A DNA stretch of 53,474 bases, from NCBI GenBank assembly GCA_016210565.1, contig JACQUA010000213.1, forward strand, positions 1 to 53,474. Direction: 5' to 3'. The translations under genes and the position numbers were made by a program. This DNA comes from Chloroflexota bacterium. Lineage in GTDB: Bacteria > Chloroflexota > Dehalococcoidia > JACQUA01. The notes under the pieces are model-generated. The model did no database searches. It saw nothing but the letters and a program-made list of their open reading frames with translations, and was not told the origin of the DNA. Positions 39,814-47,281 of the stretch are shown one piece after another. The stretch's first letter is position 1; each line of letters opens with the position of its first letter.

Positions 39814-41661
39814 ATGAAAAGAAGCACTTTCCTGGTACTGGTGGTCGTCGTCCTGGCGGTTGTAGCGGCCATCGTCTTATGGCGCCGTGGAGCGGGTGAG
39901 GAGGTATCCGTGGTCCACTGGTCCAACGGTCACCTGGTGCGGCCCGGCCTCCTGAAGGAGATGTCGGCCGAGTTCAATAAGGCCGGGCACCGGACCCGGT
40001 CCGGCAAGCGTATCAAGGTCGAGGTCTTCTCCCGCGATTCGGTGTTGCAGGTCGATGATCTGCTTTCCCGCATTAGCCGCGGGGTTCCCCTGGAACGGGA
40101 AATTCCGGACCCCACCATTGTCACGCCCCAGTCCGCCGAATGGCTTAACCGCGTTACCCAGGGTCTGGGGCGACCGGCAGTGGATACCGGCAAATCCCGG
40201 AGCATTGCCCGGTCTCAGGTGGGGATCGTCACTTACCGGGAAATGGCCGAAGCCCTGGGTTGGCCCAATAAGGACATAGGCTATGCCGATCTGGTGGCCT
40301 TGCGGAACGACCCCAAGGGCTGGGCGAGCTATCCCGGCGCCAGGGCCGAGTGGGGGCAAAAGCCCCTGCTCTCGTTCACCGACCCCACCACCTCGAGTAC
40401 CGGGCGTAGCGCTCTCTTCAGCCTCTACGCTATTGCCGCCGGCAAACCGGTAGACCAGCTCACCCCGGCGGATATAACCGACCCCAACGTGGTCAACTAC
40501 GTAAAGCAGTTCCAGAAGCTGATCGACCATTACATGACGGGCACCATCCCGCAGAACACCAAGGTGTACCAGGGACCCAGATATGGCCATTTCTTCCTGA
40601 TGCCGGAGGACAACCTCATCCATTTGTATGAAGGCAGCGAACGCGCGTTCATTGATGGGGTGAATGTCCAGGCGCCGCCGATATCCCGGCCCATGGTGAT
40701 GGTCTATCCCAAGGAGGGCTCGATGGCCTTCAGCAACATTGCCGGAGTGGTCAACGCTGCCTGGGTGACGGAGGAGCAGAAGGAAGCGGCCGACCAGTGG
40801 ATTGACTTCCTGCTCCAGGATGAGCAGCAGCGCGCCTTTATGCGCGCCGGCTTCCGGCCGGGGAGCAATTTGCCGCTCAACGACCCCAGCAGCAAGATCT
40901 CGGGCCGGTACGGGTTGGAACCCGCGCCGCGAGCGCCCGTGATCAACCCCGAGCGCATCGACCCGGCGGTGGCCGCAGCCATCGAACAGTCCTGGCAGGA
41001 GGTCAAGCGGCCGGGCATCGTAACCCTGGTGGTGGACGTCTCCGGCTCGATGACCGGGACCAAGCTGTACCAGGCCAAGCAGGGACTGGTCCGCGCCCTG
41101 GACGGCATGGCCCAGAATAATCAGGTGGGACTTCTCACCTTCAGTAGCGGTATACGTGATCGCGTCCCGGTGGCGCCGCTGTCCCAGAACCGCTACGAGC
41201 TTTCCGGCGCCATCGAGAACATGAAGGCGAATGGAGGCACCGCCCTCTACGACGCGATAAAGGGGGGTATCGAGATGACAGACTCGGTGGCCGGGGCGGA
41301 CAACGCCATTCGCGCCGTGGTGGTGCTTACCGATGGGCAGGCCAACGAAGGTAAGACGCACCTGGACGACATTATCCAGATGATGTCCCGGCAAGAAGTG
41401 GCCGTCCGTAGTTTCACCGGTTTCGAGAATGATGTCAGCGCTGTTGATAAAGAGGGAAGGCGGGTAGCCAAGCAGGAGGTCATCGGCAGCGGGCCGGCGT
41501 TGAAGACCAGCCATCCGGTGCAAATTTTCTTTATCGGCATCGGCCAAGACGCGGATATGGACATCGGGCGCATGCTGGCCCAGGCCACCGGCGCCGAATT
41601 CCAGGGGGTTGCCGATAAGGACCTGGCCAAAGTGCTGGCGGAGTTCAGCAAATATTTCTAG
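39814..41661 (+). CDS. Membrane-anchored solute-binding-protein/vWA fusion
   Basis: 615 aa. An N-terminal helix (residues 5-23, TFLVLVVVVLAVVAAIVLW) without lipobox would anchor a wholly extracellular protein. Residues ~30-370 form a substrate-binding-protein fold (TIVTPQSAEWLNRVTQGLG; YPKEGSMAFSNIAGVVNAAW; AADQWIDFLLQDEQQRAFM) related to the outer part of the kinase at 32535. Residues ~405-612 are a vWA domain with DVSGSM, GGTALYDAI and VVLTDGQANE, a close paralogue of the vWA at 35581. It may offer a ligand-gated docking surface outside the cell. GAAGGAG precedes the ATG. Confidence 0.87.
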   Translation: MKRSTFLVLVVVVLAVVAAIVLWRRGAGEEVSVVHWSNGHLVRPGLLKEMSAEFNKAGHRTRSGKRIKVEVFSRDSVLQVDDLLSRISRGVPLEREIPDPTIVTPQSAEWLNRVTQGLGRPAVDTGKSRSIARSQVGIVTYREMAEALGWPNKDIGYADLVALRNDPKGWASYPGARAEWGQKPLLSFTDPTTSSTGRSALFSLYAIAAGKPVDQLTPADITDPNVVNYVKQFQKLIDHYMTGTIPQNTKVYQGPRYGHFFLMPEDNLIHLYEGSERAFIDGVNVQAPPISRPMVMVYPKEGSMAFSNIAGVVNAAWVTEEQKEAADQWIDFLLQDEQQRAFMRAGFRPGSNLPLNDPSSKISGRYGLEPAPRAPVINPERIDPAVAAAIEQSWQEVKRPGIVTLVVDVSGSMTGTKLYQAKQGLVRALDGMAQNNQVGLLTFSSGIRDRVPVAPLSQNRYELSGAIENMKANGGTALYDAIKGGIEMTDSVAGADNAIRAVVVLTDGQANEGKTHLDDIIQMMSRQEVAVRSFTGFENDVSAVDKEGRRVAKQEVIGSGPALKTSHPVQIFFIGIGQDADMDIGRMLAQATGAEFQGVADKDLAKVLAEFSKYF

Positions 41662-41717
41662 CCAAGACCGCGGGTTGGGTGCGCGCACCCACCCCACGGG
41701 GAAAGGAGTGGCGAACG

Positions 41718-42272
41718 ATGGCTACAAAGATTGGGCGAACTATCAGGACTGTTGGGGTTGTAGTAGCATTCATCTTGGCAGTTTCCTCATTGTATGCCGC
41801 ATTACTAGGGACATTCATCCTACCCATGGTCACTGTGAGCGATGCCATATTTGCGCTCAGGACCGACAGCGCGACCGCGGTGGTCGAGAGCGTTACTGTC
41901 AAGGGCGAACCCTACAGGGCCCACGAGCGCTATGAATCGGGGGTCCTTGCCGAAGCCTCGGTGCTTTATCCGGTAAACGGAGAACCCACCAGGACAACAG
42001 TCTCCGTGCCTTTAGACTGGCCTCGACTCCTTCTGGTCCCAATGGGAATGAGCGATTTCCCCACGGAGGGCGGGACCCTCGATATCCGGTACTACCGCGC
42101 CGACCCCTCTTCAGCCAGGATCTTTGTGGGAAATAGATTACTGAAGGATGCCATCTGGCTGGGAGCGTGCCTTCTGGCATGGGTGTTCGCCATCTCGTTC
42201 ATCGAGAGTCAAGAGCGGAAGGAGCGAGGGCAGAGCCGGGCAAGCGCATCGCCACTCCCTGCTGGTTACTAA
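41718..42272 (+). CDS. Two-helix membrane protein, DUF3592-like
   Basis: 184 aa from ATG 41718 (AAAGGAG). First helix about 9-31, an extracytoplasmic beta-rich part (ATAVVESVTVKGEPYRAHER; GGTLDIRYYRADPSSARIF) and a second helix about 148-167. The RYYRADPS pattern is typical of DUF3592 proteins, which have no known role. A shortened copy lies at 42623. Confidence 0.65.
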   Translation: MATKIGRTIRTVGVVVAFILAVSSLYAALLGTFILPMVTVSDAIFALRTDSATAVVESVTVKGEPYRAHERYESGVLAEASVLYPVNGEPTRTTVSVPLDWPRLLLVPMGMSDFPTEGGTLDIRYYRADPSSARIFVGNRLLKDAIWLGACLLAWVFAISFIESQERKERGQSRASASPLPAGY

Positions 42273-42328
42273 CGATTGCAACCTCGGACCAGGCGACTGA
42301 CCGGGGCTGAATTGAAAGGAGCATTAGC

Positions 42329-42565
42329 ATGAGTATTCAACAAGAGCCCTCGAAACCCAGCGGCGAGTCCTCGGTTTCTCATGGCAGCACAGTGGGCACG
42401 ACGATTGGCCTGGCGAGCTGGTTCATCATAGTTCGCGGCCCGGTGGACCAGATGCTGGGCTACCCCGGCGGGTTCAGCCTGGGGTTGATAGCCGCCGTAT
42501 GGACGGCCGTCTGGGGCATGATGGGCGGGGTGGTGGGGGCGTTCATCGGCCCACGGTCGAGATGA
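42329..42565 (+). CDS. Small glycine-rich membrane protein
   Basis: 78 aa. Soluble Ser-rich start, then hydrophobic segments (TTIGLASWFIIVRGP; LGLIAAVWTAVWGMMGGVVG). GAAAGGAGC precedes the ATG. Function unknown. Confidence 0.6.
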   Translation: MSIQQEPSKPSGESSVSHGSTVGTTIGLASWFIIVRGPVDQMLGYPGGFSLGLIAAVWTAVWGMMGGVVGAFIGPRSR

Positions 42566-42622
42566 GGACTAGGACGGCGGGGTGGGTTCGCGGACTCACC
42601 CAGTCACCAAAGGAAGTTACGA

Positions 42623-42904
42623 ATGACGAGTGATACAGGGCAATCGGACGAGTCCCGGAACATCAGTCCGATCTTTTCTTCGTGGGCCAGGCTCCACGAA
42701 CGGGTAGTCGCGGATAGGCCGGTACCCAAGCCCGGAGAGAGCCTCGATATCCGTTATTATCGCGCCGACCCGTCCTCCGCAAGAGTCCTTTCCCGGGAGG
42801 AACTGATCTGGGACCTGGCTGGCCGCGCCGTTGCTCTGGCTCTTGGTATTTCGATCGCCATTTGGTGCTGGTTACCTATGAAGAGGCGGCAGGCAGGATC
42901 TTGA
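42623..42904 (+). pseudogene. Shortened paralogue of the DUF3592-like gene
   Basis: 93 aa. It shares GESLDIRYYRADPSSARVL and a C-terminal helix (LAGRAVALALGISIAIWCWL) with the 41718 protein, but the first helix and most of the outer domain are missing. AAAGGAAG precedes the ATG, so it may still be made. A product of local duplication. Confidence 0.5.
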
Positions 42905-42954
42905 CGGGTAGGGTGAGTTAAGCGCACCGGGGTCAGGGGACGCAGCGGGAAGCG

Positions 42955-43227
42955 TTGATCCAATCGGAACTTCGACCTAGAGAAAGACTGCTCTGGTCCG
43001 GCAGACCCCGGCAAGGGATCATCTTCAGTTCTGAAGACATCTTTCTGGCGATTATGGGTATCTTATTGGTTTTCGTTGGCGTCGCTTCAGGGGTAGCGCC
43101 CTTAGCTTTGTTATTGCCTAGTCAAATCGCTGTAGGGTACCACCAAACAGAATGCGAGGGGTTCTGTTTATTGTACAGTCCTACCCCTCTTTTTGAAGCT
43201 GGTAGCGCATACCGGATTCGTAGCTAG
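42955..43227 (+). pseudogene. Fragment of the PH-like protein gene
   Basis: The first ~50 residues (IQSELRPRERLLWSGRPRQG, then a helix) match the N-terminus of the 35581 protein (IHKELHPEEKLLWSGKPRHG). The match ends near 43110, followed by unrelated residues that end in the edge motif (GFCLLYSPTPLFEAGSAYRI). Marks the right edge of the cluster. Confidence 0.6.
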
Positions 43228-43656
43228 GCATGCCGGATGGTGCTTTCAGATACAAAACAGTGTTTTTATGTTAAGTGGCAAAAATCCCGCTTTATATCTG
43301 TGGTGATGTCCTGTGATGTCCTGTTTCGCCTGGTAGATTAGCAAAAGAATAGCAAAATTCCACGTTCATTTAGATAGGGGCAGAAAATCAAAGACGGCGG
43401 AGGGAAAACATGACGCCTCCCGGAAAGAGCTAAAACGCCGGGCAAGCCAGTCACCTGCAAGACGGCCTTTGGGCTTGTTGACTTAGGCGCTCGGAAATGG
43501 CATGATTTACCCGGTTCAGGTAGCACTGGTTATTCCATGATTGTGAAGGGTTGGAAGTCTAGGAGCTTCATTGATTTTCCCCAACTTGCGCGGCCATCGG
43601 AGGCTGAATATCAACCCGTCTTGTGGCGGCACTGGGTCAACTGAAAGGAGGCCAGA
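43228..43656. other. Gene-free gap
   Basis: 429 bp. A short direct repeat GTGATGTCCT (43304, 43313) and a GAAAGGAGGCCAG ribosome-binding site at the end. No gene, tRNA or clear terminator seen. Confidence 0.5.
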
Positions 43657-44115
43657 ATGAGAATTGCGGCAGGTATTATGATGATAATTGGTGCGATAAT
43701 CGAGTTTACGATGGTTATGGTGATGACGACACCGCAAAAACTCATTTGGCCCAGCTTTGGGGCTATGCTTGTCGCCATATTTGTCATTGTTGGCGGAATC
43801 TGCACTCTGAAGAGACGAGCTTGGAAGGTATCTTTAACTTCAAGTATCCTCACCCTACCTACCGGGTTTCTATCGACTTCCTCTATACTTCTCACGACAA
43901 TAGGGTTTACCGGGCTTTCCCCCGCGGAGATTATGCAGATTTTCTCTTTCTGGATTATCCCATCTTTCCTTTTGGGGCTTCTGCCGATAATATTCGTTCG
44001 TCGCAGGAAAAGAGAATGGAAAAAGGCTGAGCGATCGTCTTCTGCTCCAATGAAAGTCTCGCTCCAGACCCAAGATGTAGAGATAAAAAGGGACGAGAAC
44101 TGGCCAGAATACTAG
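43657..44115 (+). CDS. Four-helix membrane protein of unknown function
   Basis: 152 aa with about four transmembrane segments (IAAGIMMIIGAIIEFTMVMV; SFGAMLVAIFVIVGGI; LTSSILTLPTGFLS; FSFWIIPSFLLGLLPIIFV) and a basic cytoplasmic tail. Similar in shape to DUF4064 proteins. AAAGGAGG precedes the ATG. Confidence 0.7.
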   Translation: MRIAAGIMMIIGAIIEFTMVMVMTTPQKLIWPSFGAMLVAIFVIVGGICTLKRRAWKVSLTSSILTLPTGFLSTSSILLTTIGFTGLSPAEIMQIFSFWIIPSFLLGLLPIIFVRRRKREWKKAERSSSAPMKVSLQTQDVEIKRDENWPEY

Positions 44116-44135
44116 CAGTATCCCAATAAAACAAA

Positions 44136-44172
44136 CCCCGCCAGTTCACGCCCGAAGAGGTGAACGGCGGGG
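44136..44172 (-). terminator. Strong hairpin, possible bidirectional terminator
   Basis: CCCCGCCaGTTCAC paired with GTGAACGGCGGGG around a 10-nt loop. On the minus strand it is followed by TTTGTTTTATT, so it could stop transcripts arriving from the mobile element on the right. It also lies 20 bp after the plus-strand membrane-protein gene. Confidence 0.5.
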
Positions 44173-44462
44173 ACGATTAAGCCTGGTATTCAGCCGTTCC
44201 CAAGACTGTTATCGTGTACTACATTGTGACGGCATGTGTTTGCTGCTGTCAAGTGGTATCGTGTGGAAGTGGTATCGCCGGGAGTGATTCCGGCGAGGAA
44301 GCGCCGGTGAAAGCACCAGCCCATGCTTCCGGCCCTCCAGCTTCACGGCATAGCTGGCAGACGCCGGGCCGGAAAATCCCCGTTGGCAAAGCTGTTTGAC
44401 TACCTAAGTCTCTGAGCTTATAATCTGGAAGGTTTATCGCGCAACATTTTGGGAGGCAGCTA

Positions 44463-44915
44463 ATGTATGACTGGGGACAGATTTCTGACATGGAATACAG
44501 GATGAGCCTGGCTGACTTGAATGCTCCGAAGGACATCTTGACAAAAAGCGCTATGGTTTTGGTTAGGGTGCTCACGGGAGCAACAATTGTCTTGGTTCCC
44601 CTTGAGATAGCTACCACTGGCATCGGCGGTTGCCTTGTTGCAATAACTTTCGGCGTTTTGATCCTTGTCCTCACTCTCATATGGCTGCCGTTTATAGTCT
44701 TTCTGTTGGGCACAAGTTGGCTATGGCTCCATGCCTGGTATCTTCGCCCCATACTTCTGCTCCCGGGCGCTGTTGTCGCCTTGCTTGCCACCATATACAT
44801 CATGCTAGCACCTGACCCTGAAAAGGACGCAAAACACGCAAAGCTATGTATGGCGGAAAGATGGCCACTGACGTGGTATTTGATTAAGCCGCCGGCAGAG
44901 TATTATGAACGGTGA
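44463..44915 (+). CDS. Membrane protein of unknown function
   Basis: 150 aa. A polar start (MYDWGQISDMEYRMSLADL) is followed by three or four hydrophobic segments (ATIVLVPLEIATTGIGGCLV; FGVLILVLTLIWLPFIVFLL; LLLPGAVVALLATIYIMLAP). GGGAGG precedes the ATG. No family recognised. The 347 bp before it hold only the hairpin at 44136 and GTGGTATCG repeats. Confidence 0.6.
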   Translation: MYDWGQISDMEYRMSLADLNAPKDILTKSAMVLVRVLTGATIVLVPLEIATTGIGGCLVAITFGVLILVLTLIWLPFIVFLLGTSWLWLHAWYLRPILLLPGAVVALLATIYIMLAPDPEKDAKHAKLCMAERWPLTWYLIKPPAEYYER

Positions 44916-44999
44916 GCCCTTGCCGGGCCGGGGCACATGGGTCTGGCCAGTTTGCCTGGGAACATGCGGCTGGACGTGCGTAGCTGAAAGAGAGGTAGA

Positions 45000-45602
45000 T
45001 TGCGGCACGTGGTGAGATCACAGAATTGGTTCCAACGGCATCCTAACGGAACTGCCGTTCTGTCAATCCTACTCGGCCTTGTGTTCGCTGGCTTCGGCAG
45101 TCTTGATGCAGCAGATGCAATGGCGATGGGTTTAGGTGCGCTAATCTATTATTTTGTGGCTTCGGTGGACCGGGCTGACACAAAAGAGCTAATGCTGGTA
45201 CTCATTGGTCTGGGGCTGTGTTTGTCAGTCTTGGCTTGGACTTTCAAGCAGAAAAAAGGTGCTATATGGTGGCCAGGGTGGATTGTCCTTCCATTCCTTC
45301 CGTTTGGCTGGATTGTGGTTGTCTTTATTGAACGTCCCAGTGACAAGGCGCTACTGCAAACCTCATTGTTTCCTAACTGGGTTGCGCGCCACATTGTTAG
45401 TGAAACATTTGACCTCAAGTATTGGAGGGGGATCAGACAGAGTATTTGTTGGGCAGGTATTATTGCCACAGTGGAGCTTATTGTTCTGGCCTTGACAGTG
45501 CCGGACAGCCCTAACGCGCCTTTGTGGACAAGAATAGGGTCGCAGAGTTCTATACCCTTTGTTGTTGGCGGTTTCTTGTTATACGGCGCACTCAGAAAAT
45601 AG
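45000..45602 (+). CDS. Membrane protein of unknown function
   Basis: 200 aa from TTG 45000 (AGAGGTAG upstream), or a few residues shorter from GTG 45012. About five hydrophobic segments, e.g. AVLSILLGLVFAGFG, LMLVLIGLGLCLSVLAW and WPGWIVLPFLPFGWIVVVF. Lower GC than the ribosomal region. No family recognised. Confidence 0.55.
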   Translation: MRHVVRSQNWFQRHPNGTAVLSILLGLVFAGFGSLDAADAMAMGLGALIYYFVASVDRADTKELMLVLIGLGLCLSVLAWTFKQKKGAIWWPGWIVLPFLPFGWIVVVFIERPSDKALLQTSLFPNWVARHIVSETFDLKYWRGIRQSICWAGIIATVELIVLALTVPDSPNAPLWTRIGSQSSIPFVVGGFLLYGALRK

Positions 45603-45642
45603 AATCAAGTTCTTCGCGCATGTTTGAACGCTTCAACCCAAG

Positions 45643-45759
45643 TCAGCCCTGAACCACCCGGCCCGCAAAGATTATGCGGTGAGAAAGCTGGGCGTTCATC
45701 TTCGCCAGGTCGCGGTAGTTAACGCCCATGGTGGACGGTGATAATTTCAGCCCATTCAT
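45643..45759 (-). CDS. Possible 38-residue protein at the left end of the mobile element
   Basis: MNGLKLSPSTMGVNYRDLAK then MNAQLSHRIIFAGRVVQG. Its ATG overlaps the stop of an upstream minus-strand frame (45953-45756; MAAASRPKAKPEDCQG to MPRMAGIT) by ATGA. The overlap and the protein-like composition suggest a short gene pair, but neither matches a known family. The rest of 45603-46022 shows no other gene. Confidence 0.3.
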   Translation of the reverse strand: MNGLKLSPSTMGVNYRDLAKMNAQLSHRIIFAGRVVQG

Positions 45760-46022
45760 GTTATGCCCGCCATGCGCGGCATAGCCCGCGCCCATGCCCT
45801 CGCGTTCAAACCCCGGGCGATGTCTTGTTCATCACTGAGGCCTTTCCCCCGTGACTCCTGGTCACCCGGTGACAATCTCATGGAACGGCCTGACGGGGTG
45901 CTGTGCCCCTGGCAGTCTTCCGGCTTCGCCTTCGGGCGGCTGGCAGCAGCCAATACCGACGCCGGCGCCCGAAAACCCCCGTTGGCGGTTTTGCGATTCT
46001 GACGGCTTTTCCGGCGTGCCCC

Positions 46023-46247
46023 TTACGGACGCATACCCTCACCAGGGACATAGACCACGATAAGGCGCTGGCGGGGATTCTCGGCCTTAGCCCGCGCTAT
46101 CTGCTCCTGGCGCGTGCCCAGCCTTCGAGGGTCCATGCCAGGCCGGGGGATATGGGAAGTAATGACGATGGTCGGCTGCTCGTCTTCCCCAATCACCTGC
46201 GCCGTTTGCTCAAGATTCGAGATTCGTCTTTCAAGGTCTTGTGCCAC
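46023..46247 (-). CDS. Small coiled-coil protein of the mobile element (A)
   Basis: 74 aa. It begins with a short coiled coil (LERRISNLEQ) followed by a beta-strand/alpha region (PTIVITSHIPRPG; RQRLIVVYVPGEG). Overlaps the next gene by 17 bp. Same build as the two proteins encoded before it, so this is a small paralogous set. Function unknown. Confidence 0.6.
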   Translation of the reverse strand: MAQDLERRISNLEQTAQVIGEDEQPTIVITSHIPRPGMDPRRLGTRQEQIARAKAENPRQRLIVVYVPGEGMRP

Positions 46248-46446
46248 TGGAACCCCCCTTCCATTCGATGATGGGTCTCTCGCAGTCGGGGTACCGGAGT
46301 TGGGCTTCCTTTTCCAGACGGGCTGCTTCGTCCGGGGTAGGTTTTCGGTCAGGATGGAGCATGATCCAAACAGAGGTTACCTTTATCCCCTGGGGATCGG
46401 TGATTGTTTCGAGGCGTTCCAGTCGGGTTTCAATGCTCTTTGGCAT
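46231..46446 (-). CDS. Small coiled-coil protein of the mobile element (B)
   Basis: 71 aa from ATG 46446. MPKSIETRLERLETITDPQG coiled coil, a strand (KVTSVWIMLHPDRKPT) and an acidic-basic helix. Overlaps both neighbours, which points to one transcript. Function unknown. Confidence 0.6.
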   Translation of the reverse strand: MPKSIETRLERLETITDPQGIKVTSVWIMLHPDRKPTPDEAARLEKEAQLRYPDCERPIIEWKGGSSGTRP

Positions 46447-46651
46447 GGGTGTCTCCCCTGCCGGGGACTTCCGGCGGGTATAGGAAATAAATCTGCTGGC
46501 CGGGGTTCTTTTCGATAGCTTCGGCTTCAAGCCGGTCCCATTCTTCCGGGGGAGTCTCCGGTCTGCCTTCGTACTCGAAACAGATGAAGATGGGTTGTTT
46601 CGGGCCGGTCCGCTTTTCCAACTGGTCGACTCGCCTTTCAAGGTCTGACAT
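46430..46651 (-). CDS. Small coiled-coil protein of the mobile element (C)
   Basis: 73 aa. MSDLERRVDQLEKRTGPKQP, then a strand (IFICFEYEGRPET) and IEKNPGQQIYFLYPPEVPG. AGGTGA-type ribosome site. Four bases after the gene upstream. Confidence 0.6.
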   Translation of the reverse strand: MSDLERRVDQLEKRTGPKQPIFICFEYEGRPETPPEEWDRLEAEAIEKNPGQQIYFLYPPEVPGRGDTHAKEH

Positions 46652-46654
46652 CCT

Positions 46655-47032
46655 TCACCTCTTCGCGTTCTTTGAAGATTCTTCAAGGCTTCGTACCCGT
46701 TCCTCGAGCTCGCCGACTGCCAGAAGCCGACACATGGCGGCGGCTACTGTGGCCATGCTACTGCCTATGCGCGGGTCCAGCTTTCCGCTGTGAAGTTCGT
46801 CAAGGACTTGTTCGAGGCGGTCAAAGATGGGCGCCAGGCGCGGCGGAATCAAGCGGCGAAGCCTGACGGCCTGGGCCTTGTTCTGGCCGCCTCGTAGCCG
46901 GGCTTGCCTGGCCTTCTCTGCCAGGGCCGGGGAATGGCCGAAGCAGAACCCATCGCTTAGCGCCGGGGCCTGGCAGGGCTGCCCGTCTTTGCGGGTAGCA
47001 TGACAAAGCTGTCTGTTAGTAAGTTGAACCAT
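46655..47032 (-). CDS. Zinc-knuckle small protein of the mobile element
   Basis: 125 aa. The start (LCHATRKDGQPCQAPAL; GFCFGHSPALAEKARQARLR) has paired Cys and a Cys-His pair resembling a small metal-binding domain found next to phage terminase and plasmid genes. GGQNKAQAVRLRRLIPPRL and a C-terminal helix follow. May bind DNA; not assigned further. Confidence 0.6.
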   Translation of the reverse strand: MVQLTNRQLCHATRKDGQPCQAPALSDGFCFGHSPALAEKARQARLRGGQNKAQAVRLRRLIPPRLAPIFDRLEQVLDELHSGKLDPRIGSSMATVAAAMCRLLAVGELEERVRSLEESSKNAKR

Positions 47033-47120
47033 GTCTTACTATCCTTTCCTGAAACCTTCTGGAAATTGCTCAGGGCCAGCATCGGGCGCCGGGTGGGTGT
47101 AACTACTACCACTGTGGGCC

Positions 47121-47246
47121 TCATTGCCGTGCCTTCACAGGCTTGCAGATAGGCGGTCGTGGGGATTTTGCGGCCTTCCGGGCAGTGCATTGAAAGCATT
47201 GACACTCAGGCAGATGTTTGTCTGACTGCGGTCTTTCGCGTCTCAT
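47121..47246 (-). CDS. Possible 41-residue Cys-rich protein
   Basis: MRRERPQSDKHLPECQCFQC, then TARKAAKSPRPPICKPVKAR. GAAGGG precedes the ATG. It lies in the 249-bp gap between the TOPRIM gene and the zinc-knuckle gene, where no longer frame is convincing. Confidence 0.3.
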   Translation of the reverse strand: MRRERPQSDKHLPECQCFQCTARKAAKSPRPPICKPVKARQ

Positions 47247-47281
47247 TGGTGGCCCTTCACTTCATGGTCTGGTAGCTGCCT

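Noticed and set aside
39877..41697. Long minus-strand open frame opposite the SBP-vWA gene (606 codons)
   Set aside because: Same reasoning: the sense strand has clear domains, a ribosome-binding site and the vWA metal site.
46957..47205. 82-codon minus-strand frame over the start of the zinc-knuckle gene
   Set aside because: Overlaps most of its length with better candidates in other frames and shows no motif.
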